Source: UBA1479 sp963976055
Lineage (GTDB): Bacteria > Pseudomonadota > Alphaproteobacteria > Rhodospirillales > Casp-alpha2
Reading direction: 5' to 3'
Assembly (NCBI GenBank): GCA_963976055.1
Contig: CAXBJB010000014.1
Location: 1-64,000, forward strand
DNA length: 64,000 bases
The notes beneath the pieces were generated by a model that saw only the letters and a program-made list of their open reading frames with translations, did no database searches and was not told the origin of the DNA. Below are positions 50,289 to 57,851 of this stretch, piece after piece. Numbering within the stretch: the stretch's first letter is position 1; each line of letters opens with the position of its first letter. The translations under genes and the position numbers were made by a program.

Positions 50289-50879
50289 ATGACCGATATC
50301 CAACCCGCCCCCCTGGCCGAGACCGACAGCGGCCTGATCCTGCCCCGCCGCAGCTTCCTGCGCGGCGCCGGCACCCTGACCCTGTCAGCCGCCGCCGTCG
50401 CCATGCTTGCCGGATGCGAAAGCGCCGCCGCCGGCAGCAGCGCCAGCGCCGCCGACATCTCGATCCTGAACACCGCCCTCGGGGCCGAACTGGAAGCCAT
50501 CGCCGCCTATCAGGTCGGGGCCGAAAGCGGCTTGCTGAAAAAGCCGGTACTGGACCTTGCCGTGCAGTTCCAGGGCCACCACAAGGAACACGCGGATGTC
50601 CTGGCCAAGACCGTGCGGTCGCTCGGCGGAAACCCTGTCGACGCGAAAAAGGCTTATGACTTCCCGGTTGATCAGTTGAAGTCCCAGAACGACGTGCTGG
50701 GCTTCGCCGCCGGTTTGGAAAAGGGCGCGGTCAGCGCCTACCTGGGCGCCGTGCCCTTGTTCCAGAACCGCGATCTGGCCAAGGCGGCGGCCAGCATCCT
50801 CGGCGACGAGGCCATGCATTGGGCGGTGCTGCGCAACACCCTGGGCCAGAATCCCGTTCCCGTGGCCTTCGTATCGTAA
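50289..50879 (+). CDS. Tat-exported, lipid-anchored ferritin-like protein
   Basis: A 196-residue protein with a twin-arginine signal (RRSFLRG at 20-26) and a lipobox LAGC ending at Cys43, so it should be exported folded and anchored as a lipoprotein. The mature part is a four-helix ferritin-like domain with candidate di-iron ligands: GAELEAIAAY, QGHHKEHADVL, LEKGAVSAYL and GDEAMHWAVL. Prefolding with iron before export would explain the Tat route. Function is unknown; oxidase or peroxide-related roles are plausible. A strong AAAGGAGA ribosome-binding site is present. The cytochrome gene starts in the stop codon (TAATG). Confidence 0.83.
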   Translation: MTDIQPAPLAETDSGLILPRRSFLRGAGTLTLSAAAVAMLAGCESAAAGSSASAADISILNTALGAELEAIAAYQVGAESGLLKKPVLDLAVQFQGHHKEHADVLAKTVRSLGGNPVDAKKAYDFPVDQLKSQNDVLGFAAGLEKGAVSAYLGAVPLFQNRDLAKAAASILGDEAMHWAVLRNTLGQNPVPVAFVS

Positions 50880-51343
50880 TGCCCGCGCGCCGCACCCCCT
50901 TCGGCGCAGCCGGTGGCGGTCCCCGAAAGGGGACCGCCGACCGCGCCCACGCCGCCCTTCGTCGGGCCTGGGCCGGACCGCTGGCGGCGGCGGTCATCGC
51001 CGCCGCGTCCCCGGCACCGGCCACCGTTGCCCCGGACCCCGCCCGCGGCAAACAGGTTTACGACCGCTGCCTGGCCTGCCATGCCATCGCCCATGACCGG
51101 GTCGGCCCACGCCATTGCGGGCTCAACGGCCGGCAGGCCGGGGGCCTTTCCGGGTTCGAGTATTCCGACGCCCTGCGGGCCGCGAGGTTCACCTGGAACA
51201 CCCAGACCCTTGATCGGTTCCTGGCCGACCCGTTGGGGGTCGTGCCCGGCACGACCATGACCTATGACGGAATCAAGGACGACCGGGAGCGCCGCGACCT
51301 CGTCGCCTATCTGCTGTCCCTACCGCCCTGCGGTGGCCGGTAA
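50879..51343 (+). CDS. Class I c-type cytochrome (c2/c550-like)
   Basis: A 154-residue protein with a long n-region and hydrophobic export segment (about 31-50), then one haem site Cys64-x2-Cys67-His68 (CLACH) and a distal Met127 (VPGTTMTYDG). VGPRHCGLNGRQAG and GIKDDRERRDLVAYLL follow the c2/c550 pattern, with an extra cysteine at 80. It should be a periplasmic electron carrier. The ATG overlaps the stop of the ferritin-like gene, so the two are co-translated and may exchange electrons. The ribosome-binding site lies within the upstream coding sequence. Confidence 0.87.
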   Translation: MPARRTPFGAAGGGPRKGTADRAHAALRRAWAGPLAAAVIAAASPAPATVAPDPARGKQVYDRCLACHAIAHDRVGPRHCGLNGRQAGGLSGFEYSDALRAARFTWNTQTLDRFLADPLGVVPGTTMTYDGIKDDRERRDLVAYLLSLPPCGGR

Positions 51344-51543
51344 AACGGTGATCGACGACAGGCGGCCGCTTTCTGTTACAAGTTGCCATGGAATGGTCGC
51401 AATGCGGCCCTGATGTCGCACCCATTGCTAGGCATTTAGGGTCGCATGCCCGAACGGCGGCCAAGCGCGATAAGGCCTTGCAACCCCCGTGGGCCGACCA
51501 CATCTTGGCCACACGGCAGTACTGGCAACGAAAAGTGAAGAAC

Positions 51544-52395
51544 ATGACCGCATGCCTGCCGCGCCTGACCCCGGCGCATTGGGCCGCCACGGCGGGTCTG
51601 GCCGCCATCCTTTTGGCCGCCGCCGGGATCGTCTTCGACATGACCGACCGCGACGTGCGGCAAGCGGCCGTGAGTCAGGCCCGCACCGTCGCCGCCCTGG
51701 CCCGTGATCCCCTGCATGCCGTGTCCCTGGACAAGGTGCGCCGGACGGGCGTGGTCCCGCCCGTGTTCGCGGCCCGCATCGCGACCGATCTGGACGCCCT
51801 CGATCTCGACGCCAAAAAGCAGGCCTTCCTCAAGATCGCCCTGCCCCTGGTGGCGCGCGAAAACGCCCGCATCCGCGGCGAGCGCCGCCACGCCGACGGT
51901 GCCGCCAAGGACGTGCCGGACCATATCTGGGAAAAATACAGCGTGAAACCCGGCGACATCACGACCCTGCGTCGGCGCGTCGACGTCATCCCCGCCTCGA
52001 TGGTGCTGGCCCAGGCCGCGCTGGAAAGCGGCTGGGGCACCTCGCGCTTCGCACGCGACGCCAACAACCTGTTCGGCGTGCGCACCTACAACCCGGACAC
52101 CCCGGGGCTGGAGCCGGAAAAGGCCAACGGCTTCAAGATCGTGAAATATGCCGACCTGAGCGAGAGCGTCGGCCATTACATGCTGAACCTGAACACCCAT
52201 CCGGCCTATCTGGACTTCCGCCGCGCGCGCCGCCACATGCGGGACCAGGGCCGCGACCCGGACGCGCGCCATCTGGCGACGCGCCTAACCCAGTATTCGG
52301 AAATTCCCAAGACCTACGGCAACCTGATCCATCAGATCATCGACGCGGAAAAGCTTGAGGAGTTCGACGGCGTGCGGCTGGTCGACGAAGGCTAG
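51544..52395 (+). CDS. Bax-like glucosaminidase-domain protein
   Basis: A 283-residue protein with one N-terminal membrane anchor (about 12-32) and a glucosaminidase (GH73, Bax-like) domain in the periplasm (about 125-270). The catalytic Glu lies in LAQAALESGWGTSRFA; NNLFGVRTY and the YSEIPKTYGNLIHQII block are family hallmarks. It probably cleaves peptidoglycan glycan strands. The ATG at 51544 is chosen because it gives the anchor; an in-frame start at 51388 would add 52 unconserved residues. It ends four nt from the convergent cobB gene. Confidence 0.85.
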   Translation: MTACLPRLTPAHWAATAGLAAILLAAAGIVFDMTDRDVRQAAVSQARTVAALARDPLHAVSLDKVRRTGVVPPVFAARIATDLDALDLDAKKQAFLKIALPLVARENARIRGERRHADGAAKDVPDHIWEKYSVKPGDITTLRRRVDVIPASMVLAQAALESGWGTSRFARDANNLFGVRTYNPDTPGLEPEKANGFKIVKYADLSESVGHYMLNLNTHPAYLDFRRARRHMRDQGRDPDARHLATRLTQYSEIPKTYGNLIHQIIDAEKLEEFDGVRLVDEG

Positions 52396-52399
52396 CCCG

Positions 52400-53149
52400 T
52401 CACCCGGCGGCGGCCAGCCCCCGCATCAGCAGGTCATCGACGACGGCCGGCACGGTTTCCGACGCCGGGCCGTAGCGGGCGTGTTCGAACAGGCTCGCGC
52501 CCTCGCTGGGCTCCAGGTTCAGTTCCATCGTCCGCGCCCGGCCCAGCATCCGCACATGCTGCACGAAACCCGCGGCCGGATAGACGTTACCCGAAGTGCC
52601 GATCGACAGGAACAGGCCGCAGTCCGTCAAGGCGGCGTCGATTTCGTCCAGGCCAAGCGGCATTTCCCCAAACCACACCACGTTGGGCCGCAGGGTGCCG
52701 AGCGACGCACAGGCCGGACAGGCGTGGTCCCGGGTGATGTCGTCCCGCCAGGGATGCACGCCGGAACACGCCGTGCAGCGCGCCTTCAGCAACTCGCCGT
52801 GCATGTGGATCAGGTTTTTCGAGCCGGCCCGTTCATGCAGGTCGTCGATATTCTGGGTCACCACCGTGACCGCACCGGGCCAGTCGGCTTCCAGCCGGGC
52901 CAGGGCGAGGTGCGCCGCGTTGGGCCGCACGCCGTCGGCGACCGCGCCCCGGCGCCGCGCGTTGTAGAACCCGAGCACCCGTTCCGGGTCGCGGGCGTAG
53001 GCTTCGGGCGTCGCCACGTCCTCGATCCGATGGCGCGCCCAGATGCCGTCCGCATCGCGGAAGGTCGCGAGCCCCGATTCCTTGGAAATGCCCGCCCCCG
53101 TCAGAATGACGATGGCGGGCCGGTCTATCCTTGATTCCCCCTCGGCCAT
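52400..53149 (-). CDS. cobB: NAD-dependent protein deacylase, sirtuin CobB type
   Basis: A 249-residue SIR2 enzyme that removes acyl groups from lysines using NAD. NAD-binding motifs are GAGISKESGLATFRDADGIW and TQNIDDLHERAG; the catalytic base is His117 (HMHGEL) and zinc is held by Cys125, 128, 144 and 147. Tyr62 and Arg65 (FYNARRRG) form the Y-x-x-R pair that binds acidic acyl groups, so it may desuccinylate or demalonylate as well as deacetylate. It is transcribed divergently from the low-molecular-weight phosphatase gene. Confidence 0.93.
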   Translation of the reverse strand: MAEGESRIDRPAIVILTGAGISKESGLATFRDADGIWARHRIEDVATPEAYARDPERVLGFYNARRRGAVADGVRPNAAHLALARLEADWPGAVTVVTQNIDDLHERAGSKNLIHMHGELLKARCTACSGVHPWRDDITRDHACPACASLGTLRPNVVWFGEMPLGLDEIDAALTDCGLFLSIGTSGNVYPAAGFVQHVRMLGRARTMELNLEPSEGASLFEHARYGPASETVPAVVDDLLMRGLAAAG

Positions 53150-53151
53150 GG

Positions 53152-53181
53152 TTGTCGCCTTTCCCCGCCGCGGGCTATGCT
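53152..53181 (+). promoter_or_regulatory. Predicted promoter of the low-molecular-weight phosphatase gene
   Basis: TTGTCG, an 18-nt spacer and TATGCT. The -10 hexamer contains the nominal in-frame ATG at 53177, which argues against that ATG as a start. A direct repeat GTGTCACCG (53193 and 53210) lies in the leader. Confidence 0.42.
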
Positions 53182-53245
53182 ACGCCCCCTCGGTGTCACC
53201 GAACTACCAGTGTCACCGCCGCACTATAAGAGAGAGGGCCGCGCC

Positions 53246-53725
53246 CTGGTCAACGTTCTGTTCGTCTGCCTTGGCAACATCTGCCGCTCGCCCACGGCCG
53301 AGGGCGTATTCCGCGAGCTGGTCCGCCGGGAGGGCCTGGACGCCGTCATCAAAACCGATTCCGCCGGCACCAGCGACTGGCATATCGGCGAACCGCCGGA
53401 CCGCCGGGCCCAGGAAGCCGCCCTGCGCCGGAGCGTAGACCTGTCGGACCTGCGCGGCCGCCAAACCCGGGCCCAGGATTTCGACGACTTCGACTATGTC
53501 CTCGCCATGGATCGGCGCAACCACGCGGCCCTGTCCCTGCTGGCGTCCAAGGGACGGGGGGACCGCCTGCACATGTTCCTCGCCTTCGCGCCGCACCTGG
53601 GCCTGACGGAAGTCCCCGATCCCTATTACGGCGCCGGCGACGGATTCGAAAAGGTGCTGGACATGATCGAGGCCGCGTCCCGGGGCCTGCTCGACCACAT
53701 CCGCGAAACCGACCTGGCGCGCTGA
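53246..53725 (+). CDS. Low-molecular-weight protein-tyrosine phosphatase (probable CTG start)
   Basis: A 159-residue phosphatase with the P-loop VCLGNICRSP (nucleophile Cys8, Arg14) and the general-acid Asp in VPDPYYG. It removes phosphate from tyrosine or arginine residues of proteins. The reading frame has no ATG, GTG or TTG where homologues start; a CTG at 53246 lies exactly there (next residues VNVLFVCLGNICRS) and has an AGAGAGAGG ribosome-binding site eight nt upstream. GTG 53213 and ATG 53177 are in-frame alternatives that would add unconserved residues, and the latter sits in a predicted -10 box. It is divergent from cobB. Confidence 0.87.
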   Translation: MVNVLFVCLGNICRSPTAEGVFRELVRREGLDAVIKTDSAGTSDWHIGEPPDRRAQEAALRRSVDLSDLRGRQTRAQDFDDFDYVLAMDRRNHAALSLLASKGRGDRLHMFLAFAPHLGLTEVPDPYYGAGDGFEKVLDMIEAASRGLLDHIRETDLAR

Positions 53726-53814
53726 CGCAATGCGGGCGGGCGCGGTGCGTCCTTTACAAACAACGCCCGCTGCCCGTACACCTGCGGCCCCTTGATCCCT
53801 TCGACGAGTGACCC

Positions 53815-54468
53815 ATGCTTCTGATATTCGACTGCGACGGCGTCCTGGTGGACAGCGAGATGATCGCCTCGCGCGTGCTGGCGGCGCATCTCTCGGCCCA
53901 CGGTTATCCGGTCACCGCCAAACAATGCCGCGAACGCTTCACCGGCAAATGGATGACCGATATCGTCAACCTGGTGCGCGGCGAAGGCGTCGATATGCCG
54001 GACGATTTCATCGAAACCCTGAAGGTCAAGGACCGGGAAGCCTTCGAGCGGGAATTGAAGCCCATGCCGGACGTGCTGGACATGGTGCGGAGCCTTTCCC
54101 ATGACCGCTGCGTCGCGTCGTCCGGCCCGATCGTGAAGATGGAAACGACGTTGGGCCTTTCCGGCCTGCTGCCGTTCTTCACGCCGCACCTGTTTTCCGC
54201 CGCCATGGTCAAGCGCGGCAAGCCGGAACCGGACCTGTTCCTTTACGCCGCCAACGCCATGGGCCGGACGCCCAAGGACTGCCTGGTGATCGAGGATTCC
54301 ACCGCCGGCGTCACGGCGGCGCGGCGGGCGGGCATGCGGGTGCTGGGTTTCGCCGGGGCGTCCCACGCGCGCGAGGTTGCGGGTTACGCCAAGACCTTGA
54401 CGGACGCCGGGGCCGAAACCGTGTTCGACGACATGATGCGGCTGCCGGACCTTATCAAGACCCCCTAG
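53815..54468 (+). CDS. HAD-IA family hydrolase (beta-phosphoglucomutase/YieH-like)
   Basis: A 217-residue haloacid dehalogenase with motif I FDCDGVLVDSE (nucleophile Asp and acid/base Asp), motif II VASSGP, motif III Lys in RGKPEPDLFL and motif IV VIEDSTAGVTAA. A helical cap occupies about 15-80. Relatives are phosphoglycolate, 6-phosphogluconate and hexose-phosphate phosphatases; the substrate is not predictable. It follows the phosphatase gene by about 90 nt. Its TAG stop shares the CTAG palindrome with the convergent thpR gene. Confidence 0.85.
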   Translation: MLLIFDCDGVLVDSEMIASRVLAAHLSAHGYPVTAKQCRERFTGKWMTDIVNLVRGEGVDMPDDFIETLKVKDREAFERELKPMPDVLDMVRSLSHDRCVASSGPIVKMETTLGLSGLLPFFTPHLFSAAMVKRGKPEPDLFLYAANAMGRTPKDCLVIEDSTAGVTAARRAGMRVLGFAGASHAREVAGYAKTLTDAGAETVFDDMMRLPDLIKTP

Positions 54469-55064
54469 ACTTCGCTGTCGGCGTAGTCGGCGGCCAGATC
54501 CTCGAAATCGCCATAGTCGGCGTAATCGAAGGTGCGCAGCGGATAGCGGCAGACCGGCGTGTAATGCGCCCCCTCGCCGCCCAGCGTGCTTTCGAACAAG
54601 ACGAAGCGGTCCACCGTGAAGGGCCGGGTCGTGAACCCGGCGTGGTCTTCGAGAAACCGTTGCGCGGCAACCTCCGGCGTGCCCTTGAGCCGGGCCAGGG
54701 TGACGTGCGGCTTGAACTTGCGCTGTTCCACGGCGAAGCCGGCGCGGACCGTCGCACGTTCCACCTTGTCATGCAGATGGACGAGGGCGCCCGAGGTCTC
54801 CAGCCCCGCCCAGATCGCCCGAAGCCGCCCGCGCGAGGCGAAGCTGCCGACCCCATGGAAGGCTAGGTCGAAGGCCGGCACGTCGATGTCGGCCAGGGCG
54901 TCGTCCAGGTCGGCCGCCTGATGGCGGTCGGCCTCGCCGATGAAGCGCAGCGTGATGTGGAAATTTTCCGGGGGAACCCAGCGCGCCCCATTGATGCCGG
55001 CGCGCAGCAGGCCAAGGGTGAGACGAAGGTCTTCGGGCAGGTCCAATCCGACGAAAAGGCGCAT
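54465..55064 (-). CDS. thpR: RNA 2',3'-cyclic phosphodiesterase
   Basis: A 199-residue two-histidine (2H) phosphoesterase of the LigT/ThpR family. The catalytic motifs are HITLRF near residue 39 and HVTLARL near 121. It opens 2',3'-cyclic phosphates at RNA ends to 2'-phosphates. The C-terminal extension of about 25 acidic residues (DYADYGDFEDLAADYAD) is unusual. The start at 55064 has a GGAGG ribosome-binding site. The 244-nt spacer upstream, before the FIST gene end, contains nothing that I recognise. Confidence 0.9.
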   Translation of the reverse strand: MRLFVGLDLPEDLRLTLGLLRAGINGARWVPPENFHITLRFIGEADRHQAADLDDALADIDVPAFDLAFHGVGSFASRGRLRAIWAGLETSGALVHLHDKVERATVRAGFAVEQRKFKPHVTLARLKGTPEVAAQRFLEDHAGFTTRPFTVDRFVLFESTLGGEGAHYTPVCRYPLRTFDYADYGDFEDLAADYADSEV

Positions 55065-55308
55065 GATGCGGCCTCCCTGGCTGTTGGCTTCCCGGAACAG
55101 ACGACACCGTTCCCTTGCCTTCGCTTCTATGGCGTCGGTTTGGGGATGTCCAGACGTATGCACCAAGGCGACAAGGCAACCGCCCGGACGACGCCGCTTT
55201 CCAGGCCCCAAGGGTCGAAAGCAAATGCGGCACCATCATGGCGCGGACGGGTGGCGGCGAAAAACCGGGGACGAAACGGTCCCGATTCGCGGGATCGGCG
55301 GAAGGTCC

Positions 55309-56424
55309 CTAGAGGAACAGCGCCAGCACGCCCGTATAGCCGTACAGCCGGGCGTTGGAAATTTCGCCGTTGCCGTAGAACCCGACCAGGGGGATGTCGC
55401 CCAGGCGTTCGACGATCAGGGCCATTTCCTTGCCGGGTGCGCCGAACATGCCGGGCCCGCGCGCGACGCAGGAAAAGTACAGCCCGCCCCGGGGCGGGGA
55501 CGGCAGGCGCGCCTTCAGCCCGTTGACCATATCGGCCAGGTCCTGTTCGGCCGAGATCGGATCGCGACGCACGAACATCACGCGGTCGCCGGCCTCGACC
55601 TCGCCGCCGACGGCGACCCAGCCGCGGTCCACGTCGATGCCCAGAAGCGAGCGCACCAGATAATCCCGCGTGTCGGAGCCCGGTACCGGGAAGGCGGCGT
55701 GGATATATCCCGCGACCCGTTCCAGGTTGCGCGCCAGAAGTTCGCCGATATCGGCTTTCATGACGTCCAACGCCCGCTTGCCGTCGATCGACATGATGAT
55801 GTTGTCCTCGGCCTCGGTCACCTGGCGCGGTTCGCCCACGGGCGTGCAGCCCTGGCTGAGCCCCGTCGCGACCTGGACTTGGGGCCCGAACAAGGCCCCC
55901 GAGATGCCGCCCTTGGCAATCGTGCCCGCGACCTGCGGGCCGCTGCCGCGCGACGCCGTCAGCCCGCCGACCAGGAACGACGACAGACCGCTTGCCGCCT
56001 CTTCCAAAAGCTCGGGCAGGCGATGGCTGTAGGGGTCGCCGTGGACCACGGCGAAGGGGGCGGCCCCGCCGTCGATCCAGCTGCGCAGGCCCGCCGGCAT
56101 GTCGCCGAGCCCGCCGCGCAGGACGGGAAACACGCGGAACGAATCCTCGGGAAAGGCGCCCAGCAGCACGGCCGCCGCCGGCTCGTCATGATATTCCTGC
56201 GCCCCCGCGCAAACCCCCATGCCGACGGTGCCGACCCAGTCCTCGACGCCCGAGGTCTGGCGCAGGAAGGTGAGGATCGACGTCAGGTCGTCGGCCAAGG
56301 CATCGGTGACGTAGAGGAAACCCAGGTTGGCGCCCTCAGGGAGGGGGTCGAGCTGACGCGCGCAGTCGCGCGCGACCTCGGCCCAGTCGGCGCCGCCCGC
56401 ATGGGCATGCTTGAATCCGGTCAT
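55309..56424 (-). CDS. FIST sensory-domain protein
   Basis: A 371-residue soluble protein with a FIST N-terminal domain (about 30-215) and a FIST C-terminal domain (about 225-360; ends CVARGPGMFGAPGKEMALI...PLVGFYGNGEI). FIST domains are proposed to bind small ligands, perhaps amino acids, as input modules; here there is no output domain. The ATG at 56424 overlaps the tesA stop by ATGA, so it is translated with the esterase. An open frame extending far upstream in this frame is antisense-like coding noise over tesA and was not used. Confidence 0.85.
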   Translation of the reverse strand: MTGFKHAHAGGADWAEVARDCARQLDPLPEGANLGFLYVTDALADDLTSILTFLRQTSGVEDWVGTVGMGVCAGAQEYHDEPAAAVLLGAFPEDSFRVFPVLRGGLGDMPAGLRSWIDGGAAPFAVVHGDPYSHRLPELLEEAASGLSSFLVGGLTASRGSGPQVAGTIAKGGISGALFGPQVQVATGLSQGCTPVGEPRQVTEAEDNIIMSIDGKRALDVMKADIGELLARNLERVAGYIHAAFPVPGSDTRDYLVRSLLGIDVDRGWVAVGGEVEAGDRVMFVRRDPISAEQDLADMVNGLKARLPSPPRGGLYFSCVARGPGMFGAPGKEMALIVERLGDIPLVGFYGNGEISNARLYGYTGVLALFL

Positions 56425-57116
56425 GACGCCCCCGCCGCCGTTTTCACCCGCGCCAGAAGGTCCAGTACATAGGGCAGGATGCGCGCGACGATGACCGCGA
56501 CGCCCTTGGGGTTGGGGTGGATGCCGTCGTCCTGGTTCAGGTCGGGCTTGGCCGCGACCCCGGCCAGAAAGAAGGGATAGAACAATACGTCGTGTCTTTC
56601 CGCGAGGCGTGGAAAGACCGCGTTGAAATCGCCCGCATAGTCGCGGCCCAGGTTGGGCGGGGCCAGCATGCCGGTCAGCAGCACGGGCAGGCCGGCCCGG
56701 CGGATGTCGGCGATGATGGCGTCCAGGTTGTCGAAGGTCGCCTTGGGATCGAGGCCGCGCAGGCCGTCGTTGGCGCCCAGTTCGACAATCACCGCATCGG
56801 GCTTGTCGCCCAGGGCCCAGCCGATGCGCGCCCGCCCGCCGGCCGTGGTGTCGCCGGACACGCCCGCGTTGAGGACCACGACGTCGCGCCCGGCATCCTT
56901 CAACGCCGCCTGCAATTGCGCCGTGAACCCGTCTTCCGCCGTCAGGCCGTAACCTGCGGTCAAGCTGTCGCCCAGGACAAGCAGGCGGAGCGGCGGGGAC
57001 GCGGTCGCGGCCGGGGCGAACCACAGCAACGCCAACAGAATGGCAGCCGCCGCGTTGACATTCGCGGCCTTGCGCACATATCCCATGATAGACAAACGGC
57101 GGCGGAACGATTGCAT
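56421..57116 (-). CDS. tesA: SGNH-family arylesterase / acyl-CoA thioesterase I (TesA)
   Basis: A 231-residue periplasmic esterase of the multifunctional TesA type. After a signal peptide (hydrophobic core about 23-36) come the SGNH blocks: GDSLTAGYG (catalytic Ser), NAGVSGDTT (Gly), ELGANDGLRG (Asn) and DDGIHPNPKG (Asp-x-x-His). It hydrolyses acyl esters and thioesters. The first ATG (57116) overlaps the ybbA start on the other strand; an ATG at 57086 gives a more typical signal peptide and may be the real start. The divergent tesA-ybbA layout is also found in E. coli. The FIST gene follows with an overlap. Confidence 0.88.
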   Translation of the reverse strand: MQSFRRRLSIMGYVRKAANVNAAAAILLALLWFAPAATASPPLRLLVLGDSLTAGYGLTAEDGFTAQLQAALKDAGRDVVVLNAGVSGDTTAGGRARIGWALGDKPDAVIVELGANDGLRGLDPKATFDNLDAIIADIRRAGLPVLLTGMLAPPNLGRDYAGDFNAVFPRLAERHDVLFYPFFLAGVAAKPDLNQDDGIHPNPKGVAVIVARILPYVLDLLARVKTAAGAS

Positions 57117-57846
57117 GGATGCTCATCCGAATGGAAAGACCGGCCCGGCGGTGCCCGCGGTACGGACGCGCGACCTGCGCCTTACCCTGGAGAGCGAAGC
57201 CGGTGAGGTCAATATCCTAAAAGGCATCGACCTGACCGTCGGGGCGGGCGAGACCCTGGGCATCGTCGGACCCTCCGGGTCGGGCAAGACGTCGCTGCTG
57301 ATGGTTCTGGGCGGCCTGGAACAGGCGACGGGCGGCGCGGTCGCCGTCGCCGGCCAGGACCTGACGGCCCTGGACGAGGACGGCCTGGCCCGTTTCCGCC
57401 GCGACAACTTGGGCATCGTGTTCCAGGATTTCCACCTGATCCCGACCATGACGGCGCTGGAAAACGTCGCCGTGGCGTTGGAATTCGCCGGGCGGAATGA
57501 CGCCTTCGACCGCGCGGCGGAAGAACTTTCCGCCGTCGGCCTGGGCCACCGGACCAGCCATTATCCGGGCCAGCTGTCGGGCGGCGAACAGCAGCGCGTG
57601 GCGCTTGCCCGCGCCTTCGCCGGGTCGCCCAAGCTTCTGTTGGCGGACGAGCCCACGGGCAACCTGGACGAACACACCAGCGACCAGATCATCGATCTTT
57701 TGTTCGGCATGCATGAACGCCTCGGCACCACGTTGCTGCTGGTCACCCATCAAAAATCCCTGGCCGAACGCTGCGGGCGCATGCTGACCATCCGCGACGG
57801 CCTGGTCGCGGGCGACCAGACCGCCCTGCGCCTGGCGGGGGATTGA
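57115..57846 (+). CDS. ybbA: ABC transporter ATPase, YbbA/LolD-like
   Basis: A 243-residue ATPase with Walker A GPSGSGKTSLL, Q-loop VFQDFHLIPT, signature LSGGEQQRVALARA, Walker B LLLADEPTGNLD and H-loop VTHQ. Such MacB/LolD-type subunits drive periplasmic or lipid-related mechanochemistry rather than classical import. The next gene encodes its FtsX-like permease. The ATG at 57115 lies in the same CATG as the first tesA ATG, so promoters must overlap coding sequence. An upstream ATG at 57085 is in frame but has no ribosome-binding site. Confidence 0.9.
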   Translation: MDAHPNGKTGPAVPAVRTRDLRLTLESEAGEVNILKGIDLTVGAGETLGIVGPSGSGKTSLLMVLGGLEQATGGAVAVAGQDLTALDEDGLARFRRDNLGIVFQDFHLIPTMTALENVAVALEFAGRNDAFDRAAEELSAVGLGHRTSHYPGQLSGGEQQRVALARAFAGSPKLLLADEPTGNLDEHTSDQIIDLLFGMHERLGTTLLLVTHQKSLAERCGRMLTIRDGLVAGDQTALRLAGD

Positions 57847-57851
57847 GCCCC

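Noticed and set aside
53177..53245. N-terminal extension of the tyrosine phosphatase starting at ATG 53177
   Set aside because: The extension is unlike homologues, has no ribosome-binding site, and its ATG lies in a predicted -10 element.
55309..57126. A 605-codon open frame suggesting a fusion of an upstream domain to the FIST protein
   Set aside because: The upstream part overlaps tesA in another frame and has low-complexity composition. The FIST domain starts at a proper ATG that overlaps the tesA stop.
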